The notes below the pieces were generated by a model, which saw only the letters and a program-made list of their open reading frames with translations, ran no database searches and had not been told where the DNA came from. Source: SZUA-547 sp963669265 (lineage in GTDB: Bacteria > Pseudomonadota > Alphaproteobacteria > Rhodobacterales > Rhodobacteraceae). From it: a DNA stretch of 64,000 bases. Each line of letters starts with the position of its first letter. The stretch's first letter is position 1. A program made the translations under genes and the position numbers. Below, piece after piece: positions 17,820 through 25,034 of the stretch. The stretch spans positions 3,988,132 to 4,052,131 of the forward strand of contig OY769916.1 in assembly GCA_963669265.1 (NCBI GenBank), in the 5' to 3' direction.

Positions 17820-18938
17820 TCATGTTTCCTTCTTGCCTATTATGGGGAGCAACTCGACGCTGCCCCGGTTGCTTGCCTCAACTTCTGCTGTGCGGGCGTA
17901 GTGTGCTGCCATCCGGTCGCTTTGATGCCCCAGCATGGCGCGCACCATTTCATAGATTTCATGCGCTGCGGCGTCGCCCTTGGCCGCAGCGTTCGCAATG
18001 AGCGTCGCGTTCGTCGCGCGAAGCCCCTTGAAGGTCAGACGAGGTTCATGGCCCTTCAGGTCCAGACGCTTCAATTCCTTGTTCCAGCTTGCGCCGAATC
18101 CGCTTCCCCACGGCTCGCCGCGCGAGTTGACCAGAAGCGGTCGGTCAGGATCGACAATGCCGCGCTGCCGTTTCATGGCGCGGGCATCTTCAATGATCTC
18201 CATAGCCGCGGAGTGCAATTCGACCCGAATAGGGATTCGCACCTTGCGCTTGGTCTTGGCTCTGCGAAGCGTCCAGACAGTTCCGTCGATGCGGCTGTCG
18301 GTTAGGTCTTTCAGCAGGTCGCCCCGGTCAGCGCCGGTATAGAACGCCATCGCGGCGACGCGCGCGATGTGCGGATTCCCATCCTTTAGCAGGTGTTCGA
18401 GTTTCGGAAGGGGCCAAGGCTCGTAACCCTCTTCCAAGACTTCGCGCTCAACGCCAGACGCAGGATTGACGGTCGCGAATCCTCGCGGGACGCCCCATGC
18501 GAAGATCGCGCTCACATCGTCCATCAGACGGTTCGCAGTAGCCAGCCGATCCGAAAACGAGTCATAGAGCGCTTGGCAGTGTTCGGGTCTGATTTCGCGG
18601 GCGTCGAACAGCCCCCACTTCTCAGTCAAGACTCTACAGGCGCGATCGCGAGAATCGCGCGACGACTTCGATAGTTTTTTGTATTTCGGCGATTCGGCCT
18701 TGTGACGATTGACCATGGCCTGCACCGACGTCGGCGGCGCATCGTCCTCCGGCCAGACGCCGAACGCGGCCAGCCACGCCTCGTTGTAAGCCTGTCGGAA
18801 ACCGTCATCGAGCGGATGGGGCAGGGGCCACAGATGTTCCTTGCGCTTGCCGTCTATGATCTCTACGCGGCGGAAATAGAAATATCGCCCGCGCTTCTTC
18901 GAGATCACGTAGTCGGGAAGATTAATGCTCGGAGCCAC
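17820..18938 (-). CDS. int: tyrosine recombinase / phage-type integrase
   Basis: 372 residues from a GTG at 18938, which has GGAGG six bases upstream; longer in-frame starts overlap the HTH gene and lack a ribosome site. An N-terminal SAM-like core-binding domain is followed by the catalytic domain. The first catalytic Arg is in YTGADRGDL, box II is FKGLRAT (Arg307, with Lys304 where most families have His), and then LGH (His338) and the nucleophile Tyr347 in AAHYAR. It should catalyse integration at the adjacent tRNA-Val site. Its start overlaps the excisionase-like gene. Confidence 0.93.
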   Translation of the reverse strand: MAPSINLPDYVISKKRGRYFYFRRVEIIDGKRKEHLWPLPHPLDDGFRQAYNEAWLAAFGVWPEDDAPPTSVQAMVNRHKAESPKYKKLSKSSRDSRDRACRVLTEKWGLFDAREIRPEHCQALYDSFSDRLATANRLMDDVSAIFAWGVPRGFATVNPASGVEREVLEEGYEPWPLPKLEHLLKDGNPHIARVAAMAFYTGADRGDLLKDLTDSRIDGTVWTLRRAKTKRKVRIPIRVELHSAAMEIIEDARAMKRQRGIVDPDRPLLVNSRGEPWGSGFGASWNKELKRLDLKGHEPRLTFKGLRATNATLIANAAAKGDAAAHEIYEMVRAMLGHQSDRMAAHYARTAEVEASNRGSVELLPIIGKKET

Positions 18939-19158
18939 GGACAGCCTCCATGATCGGGTCGGTTGGTTTGTCGGGTATTTTTTGTCTCTTGATGTGGCGT
19001 TGCACCTCATCCCAATCCCAGCGCTCGCGCGCGCCCAACGTGGAGCACGGCGGCGGGATGATGCCTTTCCTGGCCCAATCGGTGATCGTGTCAGGGCTGG
19101 CATCCAACGCCCATGCCAAGGTCGAGCGGGTAGGGAACGGAGGAATGTCTCTAGCCAT
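18922..19158 (-). CDS. excisionase-like small helix-turn-helix protein
   Basis: 78 residues. A MerR/AlpA-like HTH is visible: LAWALDASPDTITDWARKGIIPPP, then ERWDWDEVQRHIKR. Such small proteins direct excision or act as regulators next to integrases. The start ATG at 19158 overlaps the end of the preceding gene by 8 bp, and its end overlaps the integrase start by 17 bp, so the three genes are translated from one message. Excisionase function is inferred from size, fold and position. Confidence 0.7.
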   Translation of the reverse strand: MARDIPPFPTRSTLAWALDASPDTITDWARKGIIPPPCSTLGARERWDWDEVQRHIKRQKIPDKPTDPIMEAVRGSEH

Positions 19159-19933
19159 CGCCGCCGTCCTGATCTGGTTTGGGCGCGTCGTCCCCCTGAT
19201 CGCCGTCTTCTTCCTCTTCAAACAGGTCTGACTTCAGATATTTTTCGTCGCCAGACAGGACATATAGGTTGGGCAGGGTTTGGCGCAGGAATCCACCAGA
19301 CGCGTATCTCTTCACCATCGCGATCGCAGATTCCGTATCGTCATCGTATGACGGCGGCTGAATCGGGGGATACTCGTAAGCGCCCGTGCAGCTGATCCTT
19401 TCACGCAGCACCGTGACTAAGTCTGAGTAAACAACGGCACCGCGCGCGAACGTCGGCCTCTGAACATCGGGGCGCTCAAATACTAGGTCCAAATCGTAGT
19501 TTTCATAATTGACAGATTTGCCGAAAATCTTCGCAAACAGAGAGCCGGACTGTTCGCAGAGAATTTCAATTCGGGTATCACTGAAGTCGCCATCTAGTGA
19601 AAACACCTCTTCGCAAACATCACCAAAGGTTCGTCCGTCGTGTCGCGAATATGGCAACTGGCTACCCAAGTGCCCCTGTTCCATGCCGCTTGGGACGATC
19701 GGGATACCCGTCGCCTGATGGGCCACCTCGCCCGCCAGGTTGTTGCGTGGGGCGAAGGCGGCTGCGGCGATAAGGGGCATGACGTGCCTGGCCTCTACGT
19801 GTGCGATCGCACGCCCCCGACTCTTCGGTAGAATGCCGTTATCTATGAGATTGCGCGCGAGTTGGTTCACGCGGCTGCGCGACTCGCCCGTCACGTCCGC
19901 AACCTCATCCACCAATTCGCTGACCGTCGCCAC
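19151..19933 (-). CDS. hypothetical element-borne regulator, winged-helix-like N-terminus
   Basis: 260 residues from a GTG at 19933 that has GGAG six bases before it; an ATG 69 bp upstream has no ribosome site. The N-terminal 60 residues (ELVDEVADVTGESRSRVNQLARNLIDNGILPKS) read as a DNA-binding helix-turn-helix with a wing. The middle contains no recognisable enzyme motif, and the C-terminus is a very acidic tail (EEEEDGDQGDD). First in a three-gene unit with the excisionase-like and integrase genes. A control role in the element's life cycle is an inference. Confidence 0.6.
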   Translation of the reverse strand: MATVSELVDEVADVTGESRSRVNQLARNLIDNGILPKSRGRAIAHVEARHVMPLIAAAAFAPRNNLAGEVAHQATGIPIVPSGMEQGHLGSQLPYSRHDGRTFGDVCEEVFSLDGDFSDTRIEILCEQSGSLFAKIFGKSVNYENYDLDLVFERPDVQRPTFARGAVVYSDLVTVLRERISCTGAYEYPPIQPPSYDDDTESAIAMVKRYASGGFLRQTLPNLYVLSGDEKYLKSDLFEEEEDGDQGDDAPKPDQDGGDG

Positions 19934-20201
19934 GACTCGCTCCTGACTGAATTTTTCAGACGACAATACGCTTAGATTTTGTATTTCGAAAGCCAAAAAC
20001 ATGGACGAGTGTTCACTTTTTTCCCCGTCCGAAGAATGCGTCCAGCGCCGACCGGCTGGCGGTGTAGTTCCGCCGACGACGAATTAATGGGCAGGGAAGG
20101 CGCCCGTCTCCAACAGTCGATACACCACGCCGACGGGGAGGCTGTGGTGATCGGCAATGTCGCGGTCGCCGCGCGTAAAGCACAGCTAGTGGTGACTCAG
20201 T

Positions 20202-20759
20202 TCAATCTTTGGTGCGAGATCGATTTCCCAACACCCGATAGACCGATGACCGAACGATTTTGAGTCGCCTAGCTATCTCAGTCGCACCGATGCCCTCGGC
20301 CCTGAGGCGCTTTACTTCGTCCACGTCGATGCCCGGCTTGCGGCCCTTGTAGACGCCCCTGGCTTTCGCCTTGGCGATGCCCTCCATCTGGCGTTCTCTG
20401 CGGAGGTTGGTCTCGAACTCGGCGAAGACACCCAGCATGTCGAGAAAGCACTTTCCAGCCGCCGTCGAGGTGTCGATTGGTTGTTGAAGAGCCTGGAGCG
20501 TCGCACCTTTCACCTTCAATATTTCGACGATGTCCTGAAGATCCTTGATGGACCGCGCCAGCCTATCGATCCGCGTCACGACAAGAGCGTCGCCCTCTCG
20601 GACGAACTCTAGAAGGGTGTCGAGTTCCGAGCGGCCTTTTCGGCTAGCACCACTGGCCTTTTCCTCACGAACGACGTCGCAGCCAGCGGTTTCAAGCGCT
20701 TCTCGCTGAAGCGTCAGGTCCTGATCGATTGTGGAGACGCGGGCGTAGCCGTAGAGCAT
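20202..20759 (-). CDS. serine recombinase (resolvase/invertase family)
   Basis: 185 residues, the length of Tn3-type resolvases and Pin/Hin invertases. The catalytic Ser9 lies in YGYARVST; Arg residues in VTRIDRLARS and the E-helix ETNLRRERQMEGIAKAKARG follow, then a C-terminal HTH (AEGIGATEIARRLKIVRSSVYRVLG). AAGGA precedes the ATG. Since the element already has a tyrosine integrase, this enzyme may resolve dimers, invert a segment or be a remnant of a nested transposon. No transposase or terminal inverted repeats are seen near it. Confidence 0.92.
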   Translation of the reverse strand: MLYGYARVSTIDQDLTLQREALETAGCDVVREEKASGASRKGRSELDTLLEFVREGDALVVTRIDRLARSIKDLQDIVEILKVKGATLQALQQPIDTSTAAGKCFLDMLGVFAEFETNLRRERQMEGIAKAKARGVYKGRKPGIDVDEVKRLRAEGIGATEIARRLKIVRSSVYRVLGNRSRTKD

Positions 20760-20785
20760 GGAGAGCGTCCTTTTTAATTCTAGAC

Positions 20786-20800
20786 CCTTTCCACATGGTG
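20786..20800 (+). repeat. 15-bp repeat, copy 1
   Basis: CCTTTCCACATGGTG, one mismatch from the copy at 21105; it lies 26 bp upstream of the serine recombinase start, where an autoregulatory site would be expected. Confidence 0.5.
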
Positions 20801-21104
20801 ACCGATATAATGAAAAACAACCCTAAAAAGACGCAACTACTGTGCTGTCGGATTGGCCTGCTGGCGTATTCCCAAATAGGACATACCGATGAACTAGCAA
20901 CTGGCAGTTGTTTCGGCTTTTCGTGCGAAAGCGGACTCGCTTACGGAAGTTACCTACGTCGGCTGTGCGGACTTAGCGGTCAACTGAGTCATTTAGTCAG
21001 ATGACCGGAGATGACCCCGAAGCAGACTCTGTCGGATAACAAAGCACTTGGATAAATGCAGAGCGAGCGGCAACAAAATGCTCCCGTTTTGAGCTCTCAG
21101 TAGT

Positions 21105-21119
21105 CCTTTCCATATGGTG
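21105..21119 (+). repeat. 15-bp repeat, copy 2
   Basis: CCTTTCCATATGGTG containing the perfect palindrome CCATATGG; about 90 bp upstream of the transporter gene start. Confidence 0.5.
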
Positions 21120-21207
21120 GGTTTTCTCTAGGGATTTATGGGCTAAAGTTTCAAGCAATTTGGAATTTCGCTGGGCGCCCTTCGGTAAGATGTCATATGG
21201 CAACAAC

Positions 21208-22812
21208 ATGATGCGCGCTTACATTGGGCCATTGAAATGGGGGGATCATTTGCGCCGACACGGAAGAGTCCTACGAGCCCAATTTTTCGCAGCGACGCTG
21301 ATCGGCATACTGGCCACCGCCGGTTTCGCCCAGGCGAGCGAACGTGACGCCACATTCCCGTCAGGCTATTCGGTCAGCGGAGCGACGGCCTACGAACCCG
21401 CCGAACTCATGACTTTCGCATTTGACCATGTGAACGCCACCCATGGCGCGGTCACGGTCGAGGAGTTCGCTCGCGCCCTTGAGCTTGTCTATCGTGAGGA
21501 CGGATACTTTCTCGCCGAAGTCGCCATTGCGCTCAGCCCCGACGGCTCACGCGTCGACTTCATCGTCGATGAGGGCCGGATCGACGTCGTCTCCATCGAG
21601 GGTTTCGATGCGGCCATGTTCGGCGCGATCAAAGCGCATATCGAGCCGCTGGTCGGCGTTGCGCCGCTCACGCTTCCCGATTTCGAACGCGCGATCATGC
21701 TGGTCAACGATCTGGCTGGCGTCTACGCGACGACCGAGATCGACTACCCCGATCCCAATGCGGGCGCGAGGCTCAGAGTGATTGGCGCCGCAGAATGGCT
21801 GGGCGAGGGAAGTTTCACTATCGACAACCCGCCGCGCGAACTGGGCGACGCGGTCAGCGGATTTCTGACGCAGGAATTCTATTCGACTCTGGTTCCCGGC
21901 GACTTACTGCGGATTCAGGGCGCAGCGACGTGGTATTTCAACGATGGCGACGACAACTCCCTCTTCGGTTCCGGCGTTTACCGGGCGCCCCTCGGCGCGT
22001 CCGGCGCCTACGGCGAACTGTTTCTGGGCAACGTGGTCTCGCGCCGCGACGCCAGCGGTCAGTTCCAGCAAACGGATTTCGACGGCTTCAACGCGGGCGG
22101 CGCGGTCGGGTACCCCGTGCTGCGCAATCTCAATGAATATGGCTATGTGCTGGGCGAGTACCGTTTCTCGACCAGCGACTCGGACGTGCCGGACGACAAC
22201 CTCGACAGTTCGGCCCATGTGATCAGCGCTGCGGCGCTTTATGGACGGACCGAGGCGGATGGCGGCGCAATCGAGGTCGGCGTCAATCTCGCCGCCGGTT
22301 GGCAGTCGGACGATGATGAATTCGATGATGGCGACGACGCGTTCTGGCATTTGCGGGCTGGGGTCGGATACGAGACGCCGCTGGACCAAATTTCCGAGCA
22401 TATGGATTTTCGCACAGAGATCTGGGGGCAAGCGAGCACGAACCGGCTGCCCACTGTTGAGAAATTCTATCTCGGCGACCGGTATTGGCTGCGCGGCTAC
22501 GCCTTCGACGAGGCGGATGGCGATACCGGCCTCGCAGCCCTGTTCGAACTGTCCAAGACCTTTTACGTCGAGCAAAACCCAGTGCACAGCGCGACGCCAT
22601 TTCTGTTTCTCGACGCTGGCTATGTGGACAATAAGAGCGCATCCGACGCCCAGTTCGACAATGAAACTCTGGTCTCCACCGGTCTCGGACTGGAGATAGA
22701 GTTCTTTGAGAACGTATCGGTCCTCGGCACTGTCGGCGTTCCCTTGACGGATGGGCCGTTAACGGATTCAGGCGATCCGGCGGGCTATCTGCGGCTGACG
22801 AAATTCTGGTGA
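21208..22812 (+). CDS. two-partner secretion (ShlB/FhaC-type) outer-membrane transporter
   Basis: 534 residues from the ATG at 21208, with a long basic N-terminus and a signal-like stretch ending FAQASE; the start is uncertain because no clear ribosome site is seen (an in-frame ATG at 21160 is the alternative). Residues about 60-190 look like two POTRA domains, including LELVYREDGYFLAEVAIAL and VDEGRIDVVSIEG. The rest is an Omp85/TpsB barrel, with the conserved loop motif LRGY (428-431) and the terminal strand ending in LTKFW. TpsB proteins export a specific partner across the outer membrane. No filamentous-haemagglutinin partner is nearby; the next gene, coupled by position, encodes a Pro/Gln-rich exported protein. 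Confidence 0.85.
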   Translation: MMRAYIGPLKWGDHLRRHGRVLRAQFFAATLIGILATAGFAQASERDATFPSGYSVSGATAYEPAELMTFAFDHVNATHGAVTVEEFARALELVYREDGYFLAEVAIALSPDGSRVDFIVDEGRIDVVSIEGFDAAMFGAIKAHIEPLVGVAPLTLPDFERAIMLVNDLAGVYATTEIDYPDPNAGARLRVIGAAEWLGEGSFTIDNPPRELGDAVSGFLTQEFYSTLVPGDLLRIQGAATWYFNDGDDNSLFGSGVYRAPLGASGAYGELFLGNVVSRRDASGQFQQTDFDGFNAGGAVGYPVLRNLNEYGYVLGEYRFSTSDSDVPDDNLDSSAHVISAAALYGRTEADGGAIEVGVNLAAGWQSDDDEFDDGDDAFWHLRAGVGYETPLDQISEHMDFRTEIWGQASTNRLPTVEKFYLGDRYWLRGYAFDEADGDTGLAALFELSKTFYVEQNPVHSATPFLFLDAGYVDNKSASDAQFDNETLVSTGLGLEIEFFENVSVLGTVGVPLTDGPLTDSGDPAGYLRLTKFW

Positions 22813-22823
22813 GGAGGATCGAT

Positions 22824-24101
22824 ATGCGCGCGCTTTCAACGCTCACTGCGACGGCTGGCCTTGCGATCCTGCTCTCCGCCGGGCCGTCCCTTTCGGCCGG
22901 GAACCATTACGGCTGGTGCCGCGGAGTCGGGAATCCCCATCAGTCCGCCGATTGCGGACATTCTAGCGGGGGGACGACCGGGGGCGGCACGCCGGGGACG
23001 ACGCCAAGCTCCAACCAATCGCCGTCCACTTCCACCTTGCCGCCGACACAGCAGACAGGCGGCCAGAAACCACCGCAGCAGCCGCCTGTGGTCGCGCCGC
23101 AGCAGCAACAGGTGAAAGCTCCCCCGCAACAGCAAACCGCTGTTCCCAAACCTGTTCTGCCGCCGCAAAAAACCCCGCCGAACCCAAAGATCACGGCACC
23201 GGTTCCGCCGCAAAAATCGACGGCGATACCACAGCCGCAGCAAGTCCCGACGCCCAACCTCGCTCCGCAGAAGACGCAGGTCCCGCCGCCGTTGCAAGCG
23301 CAGGTGCCTCCGCCGCAGCAACTCCCGAGGCAACAGACGCCATACCTGGTTCCACAGCAGACGCAAGTCCCGCCGCCGCAACAGGCCCAGGTGCCGCCGC
23401 CACAACAACTCCCGAGGCAACAGACGCCCAACTTGGTTCCACAGAAGACGCAAGTCCCGCCGCCGCAACAGGCCCAGGTGCCGCCGCCACAACAACTCCC
23501 GAGGCAACAGACGCCCAACTTGGTTCCACAGAAGACGCAAGTCCCGCCGCCGCAACAGGCCCAGGTGCCGCCGCCACAACAACTTCCGAGGCAACAGACG
23601 CCCAATCTCGTTCCACAGAAGACGCAGGTCCCCCCGCCGCGCCAGGCGCAGGTGCCTCCGCCGCAGCAAATCCCGCAGCAGAAGACGCCATATTTGGTTC
23701 CTCAGCCTCTACAACTCGCCCGCCCCAGCGGTGGATCGGTCGCCCGGCCGCAACCGCGCCCACCTGTGAGTAACCAACGGCCTGCGCAAGTTTCGGCGAC
23801 CGTGACCCATTCGACAACGCATACCGCGCCACCGAAAGCGGCGGGTCATGTCTCCATCGAGACCGGCAGGCAGGCGCCGCACCAGCTTCCACGCTTCGCC
23901 GATGAGGCGGGCGACGGCGCCTGGCATTGCGTCGCCAGCGGTTATGGCCGACGCACTCACGTGACTTACGCCGGCGCCATCGCGCAGCGCGGCGCGTTGA
24001 CCCATATCGACGCGGTGGACGCGATCGCCAAGGACGTTCCGGCGCGCCATCCGCGTCATTCCGAATGCGTGATCTCGGTGCAGCGGCGACACCAGAACTA
24101 G
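22824..24101 (+). CDS. exported Pro/Gln-rich repeat protein, candidate partner of the TpsB transporter
   Basis: 425 residues with a clear signal peptide (ALSTLTATAGLAILLSAGPSLSA). The mature N-terminus has two Cys in a short segment (HYGWCRGVGNPHQSADCGH). A long Pro/Gln low-complexity region with a 29-residue repeat (unit like QTPNLVPQKTQVPPPQQ plus 12 more) fills the middle, five copies. The last 65 residues form a small folded-looking domain with two Cys (GAWHCVASGYG, HSECVISVQRR). GAGGAGG sits at 22811-22817, overlapping the transporter stop, so translation is coupled. It is not a classical TpsA; the secreted role is an inference from context. Confidence 0.75.
   Translation: MRALSTLTATAGLAILLSAGPSLSAGNHYGWCRGVGNPHQSADCGHSSGGTTGGGTPGTTPSSNQSPSTSTLPPTQQTGGQKPPQQPPVVAPQQQQVKAPPQQQTAVPKPVLPPQKTPPNPKITAPVPPQKSTAIPQPQQVPTPNLAPQKTQVPPPLQAQVPPPQQLPRQQTPYLVPQQTQVPPPQQAQVPPPQQLPRQQTPNLVPQKTQVPPPQQAQVPPPQQLPRQQTPNLVPQKTQVPPPQQAQVPPPQQLPRQQTPNLVPQKTQVPPPRQAQVPPPQQIPQQKTPYLVPQPLQLARPSGGSVARPQPRPPVSNQRPAQVSATVTHSTTHTAPPKAAGHVSIETGRQAPHQLPRFADEAGDGAWHCVASGYGRRTHVTYAGAIAQRGALTHIDAVDAIAKDVPARHPRHSECVISVQRRHQN
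23251..23685 (+). repeat. five tandem 87-bp repeats coding for 29-residue Pro/Gln units
   Basis: The anchor ACTCCCGAGG recurs at 23321, 23408 and 23495, as ACTTCCGAGG at 23582, and in altered form at 23669, exactly 87 bp apart. The inner copies (about 23370-23600) are nearly identical and the outer ones are diverged. The length is a multiple of three, so copy number can change without frameshift. Confidence 0.95.
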
Positions 24102-24246
24102 AGCTTTCAGCTTTTTATGGCGGCAATAGGAATGCCTGGGGAATTTGCGTAAGGCTTATCCGATCAATCGGTCCGGCCGAGCAATGTCAGACATCAAAGC
24201 AGCGTAGACCCAGGCTGAGGTTCTACGCGCTCGCAAGGAGACCGTT

Positions 24247-24870
24247 ATGACTGCAAACTACACGATTGCGCTGGCGGCGGGCCTGATATTTGCGGTGGGC
24301 GGAACACTGGCGTCCAACAATCCCGACCAGCCTGCGATCGACGCTTGCATCGACGCTTTAATGGCCTCGGGTCAGGCGAGCGCGCCGGGCGGGAACGTTC
24401 TCAGTTCGAGTTTCTCCGAGGCCGGAACTGAAGTGATCCTCGAAGATGGGGGCGGTAAGGGCTGGCGGTGCATCGCCTATTCCGACGGAGCCGTTGGCCT
24501 GCTTGAGGAGGCGACGCGCGATCGGACAGAAGCGGCGCGCTCTGCTCCCGACATATCCAATTTTCAGGAACGGGTGCGGTTTGAGTCGGGCGCAAGCGGA
24601 GCGATTCTAAACCGATCTCTGGGGCCCGGCGAAGCGTTCCAGTTCCTGTTGGGCGCCCGCTCGGAGCAATTTCTTCGCGTCCGCGTTACGCCAGAGTCCG
24701 GAGAGATGTATTACGTCATTCGAAATCCGGACGGTTCGGTCCTACTCGACGGGACTGATACGGCGATGGAGTATTACGGGCAGCTTTGGCAGTCCGGCGA
24801 ACATGTCGTCGAGGTGGTCAACAAGACCTCTGACAACCTGACCTATGACATCGCCTTCGAAATCGACTAA
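24247..24870 (+). CDS. exported protein with C-terminal beta-sandwich-like domain
   Basis: 207 residues with a signal peptide (YTIALAAGLIFAVGGTLA). The N-terminal half has two Cys (DACIDAL and WRCIAYSD) and resembles the Cys-containing end domain of the preceding Pro/Gln protein in its pattern of a Cys before a short strand. The C-terminal 110 residues (FLLGARSEQFLRVRVTPESG ... YYVIRNPDGSVLLDG ... GEHVVEVVNKTSDNLTYDIAFEI) read as a beta-rich domain like PPC-type or inhibitor-like sandwich domains. GGAG precedes the ATG. It is 145 bp downstream of the Pro/Gln gene and may be part of the same system. Function unknown. Confidence 0.7.
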   Translation: MTANYTIALAAGLIFAVGGTLASNNPDQPAIDACIDALMASGQASAPGGNVLSSSFSEAGTEVILEDGGGKGWRCIAYSDGAVGLLEEATRDRTEAARSAPDISNFQERVRFESGASGAILNRSLGPGEAFQFLLGARSEQFLRVRVTPESGEMYYVIRNPDGSVLLDGTDTAMEYYGQLWQSGEHVVEVVNKTSDNLTYDIAFEID

Positions 24871-25034
24871 GTCGCCAATCTGCTTTTAGAACGGTGGATG
24901 GATTGGTCGACGATCGTTATCTGGACCTCTCGAAAAGTATGACGACTGCGCAAGCTCTCTCTATCGAATAGAGTTGCCCGAACTCCATTGCGGATGTCGC
25001 GGCGTTTCGCCGGTCTCCCGCACGCCCAGAGAGA

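Larger units (their letters stand above)
20760..21207. other. 448-bp AT-richer intergenic region with a repeated 15-bp motif
   Basis: No convincing gene is seen on either strand. It separates the serine recombinase (leftward) from the outer-membrane transporter gene (rightward) and looks less GC-rich than its surroundings. It holds two near-identical 15-mers, CCTTTCCACATGGTG at 20786-20800 and CCTTTCCATATGGTG at 21105-21119, each centred on a near-perfect 8-bp palindrome. These could be operators or recombination subsites. Confidence 0.6.

Noticed and set aside
17329..17823. Minus-strand open frame sharing a 20-residue segment with one at 28718-29176
   Set aside because: The shared segment is the translation of the 69-bp att repeat read antisense to tRNA-Val; it is not a duplicated gene.
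22940..23605. Antisense frame made of Gly/Cys repeats
   Set aside because: It is the mirror of the Pro/Gln-coding 87-bp repeats; no ribosome site or family, while the plus-strand frame has a signal peptide and strong ribosome site.
23251..23685. Regular repeats as a possible CRISPR array
   Set aside because: The units are contiguous coding repeats of 87 bp with no unique spacers and no cas genes in the window.
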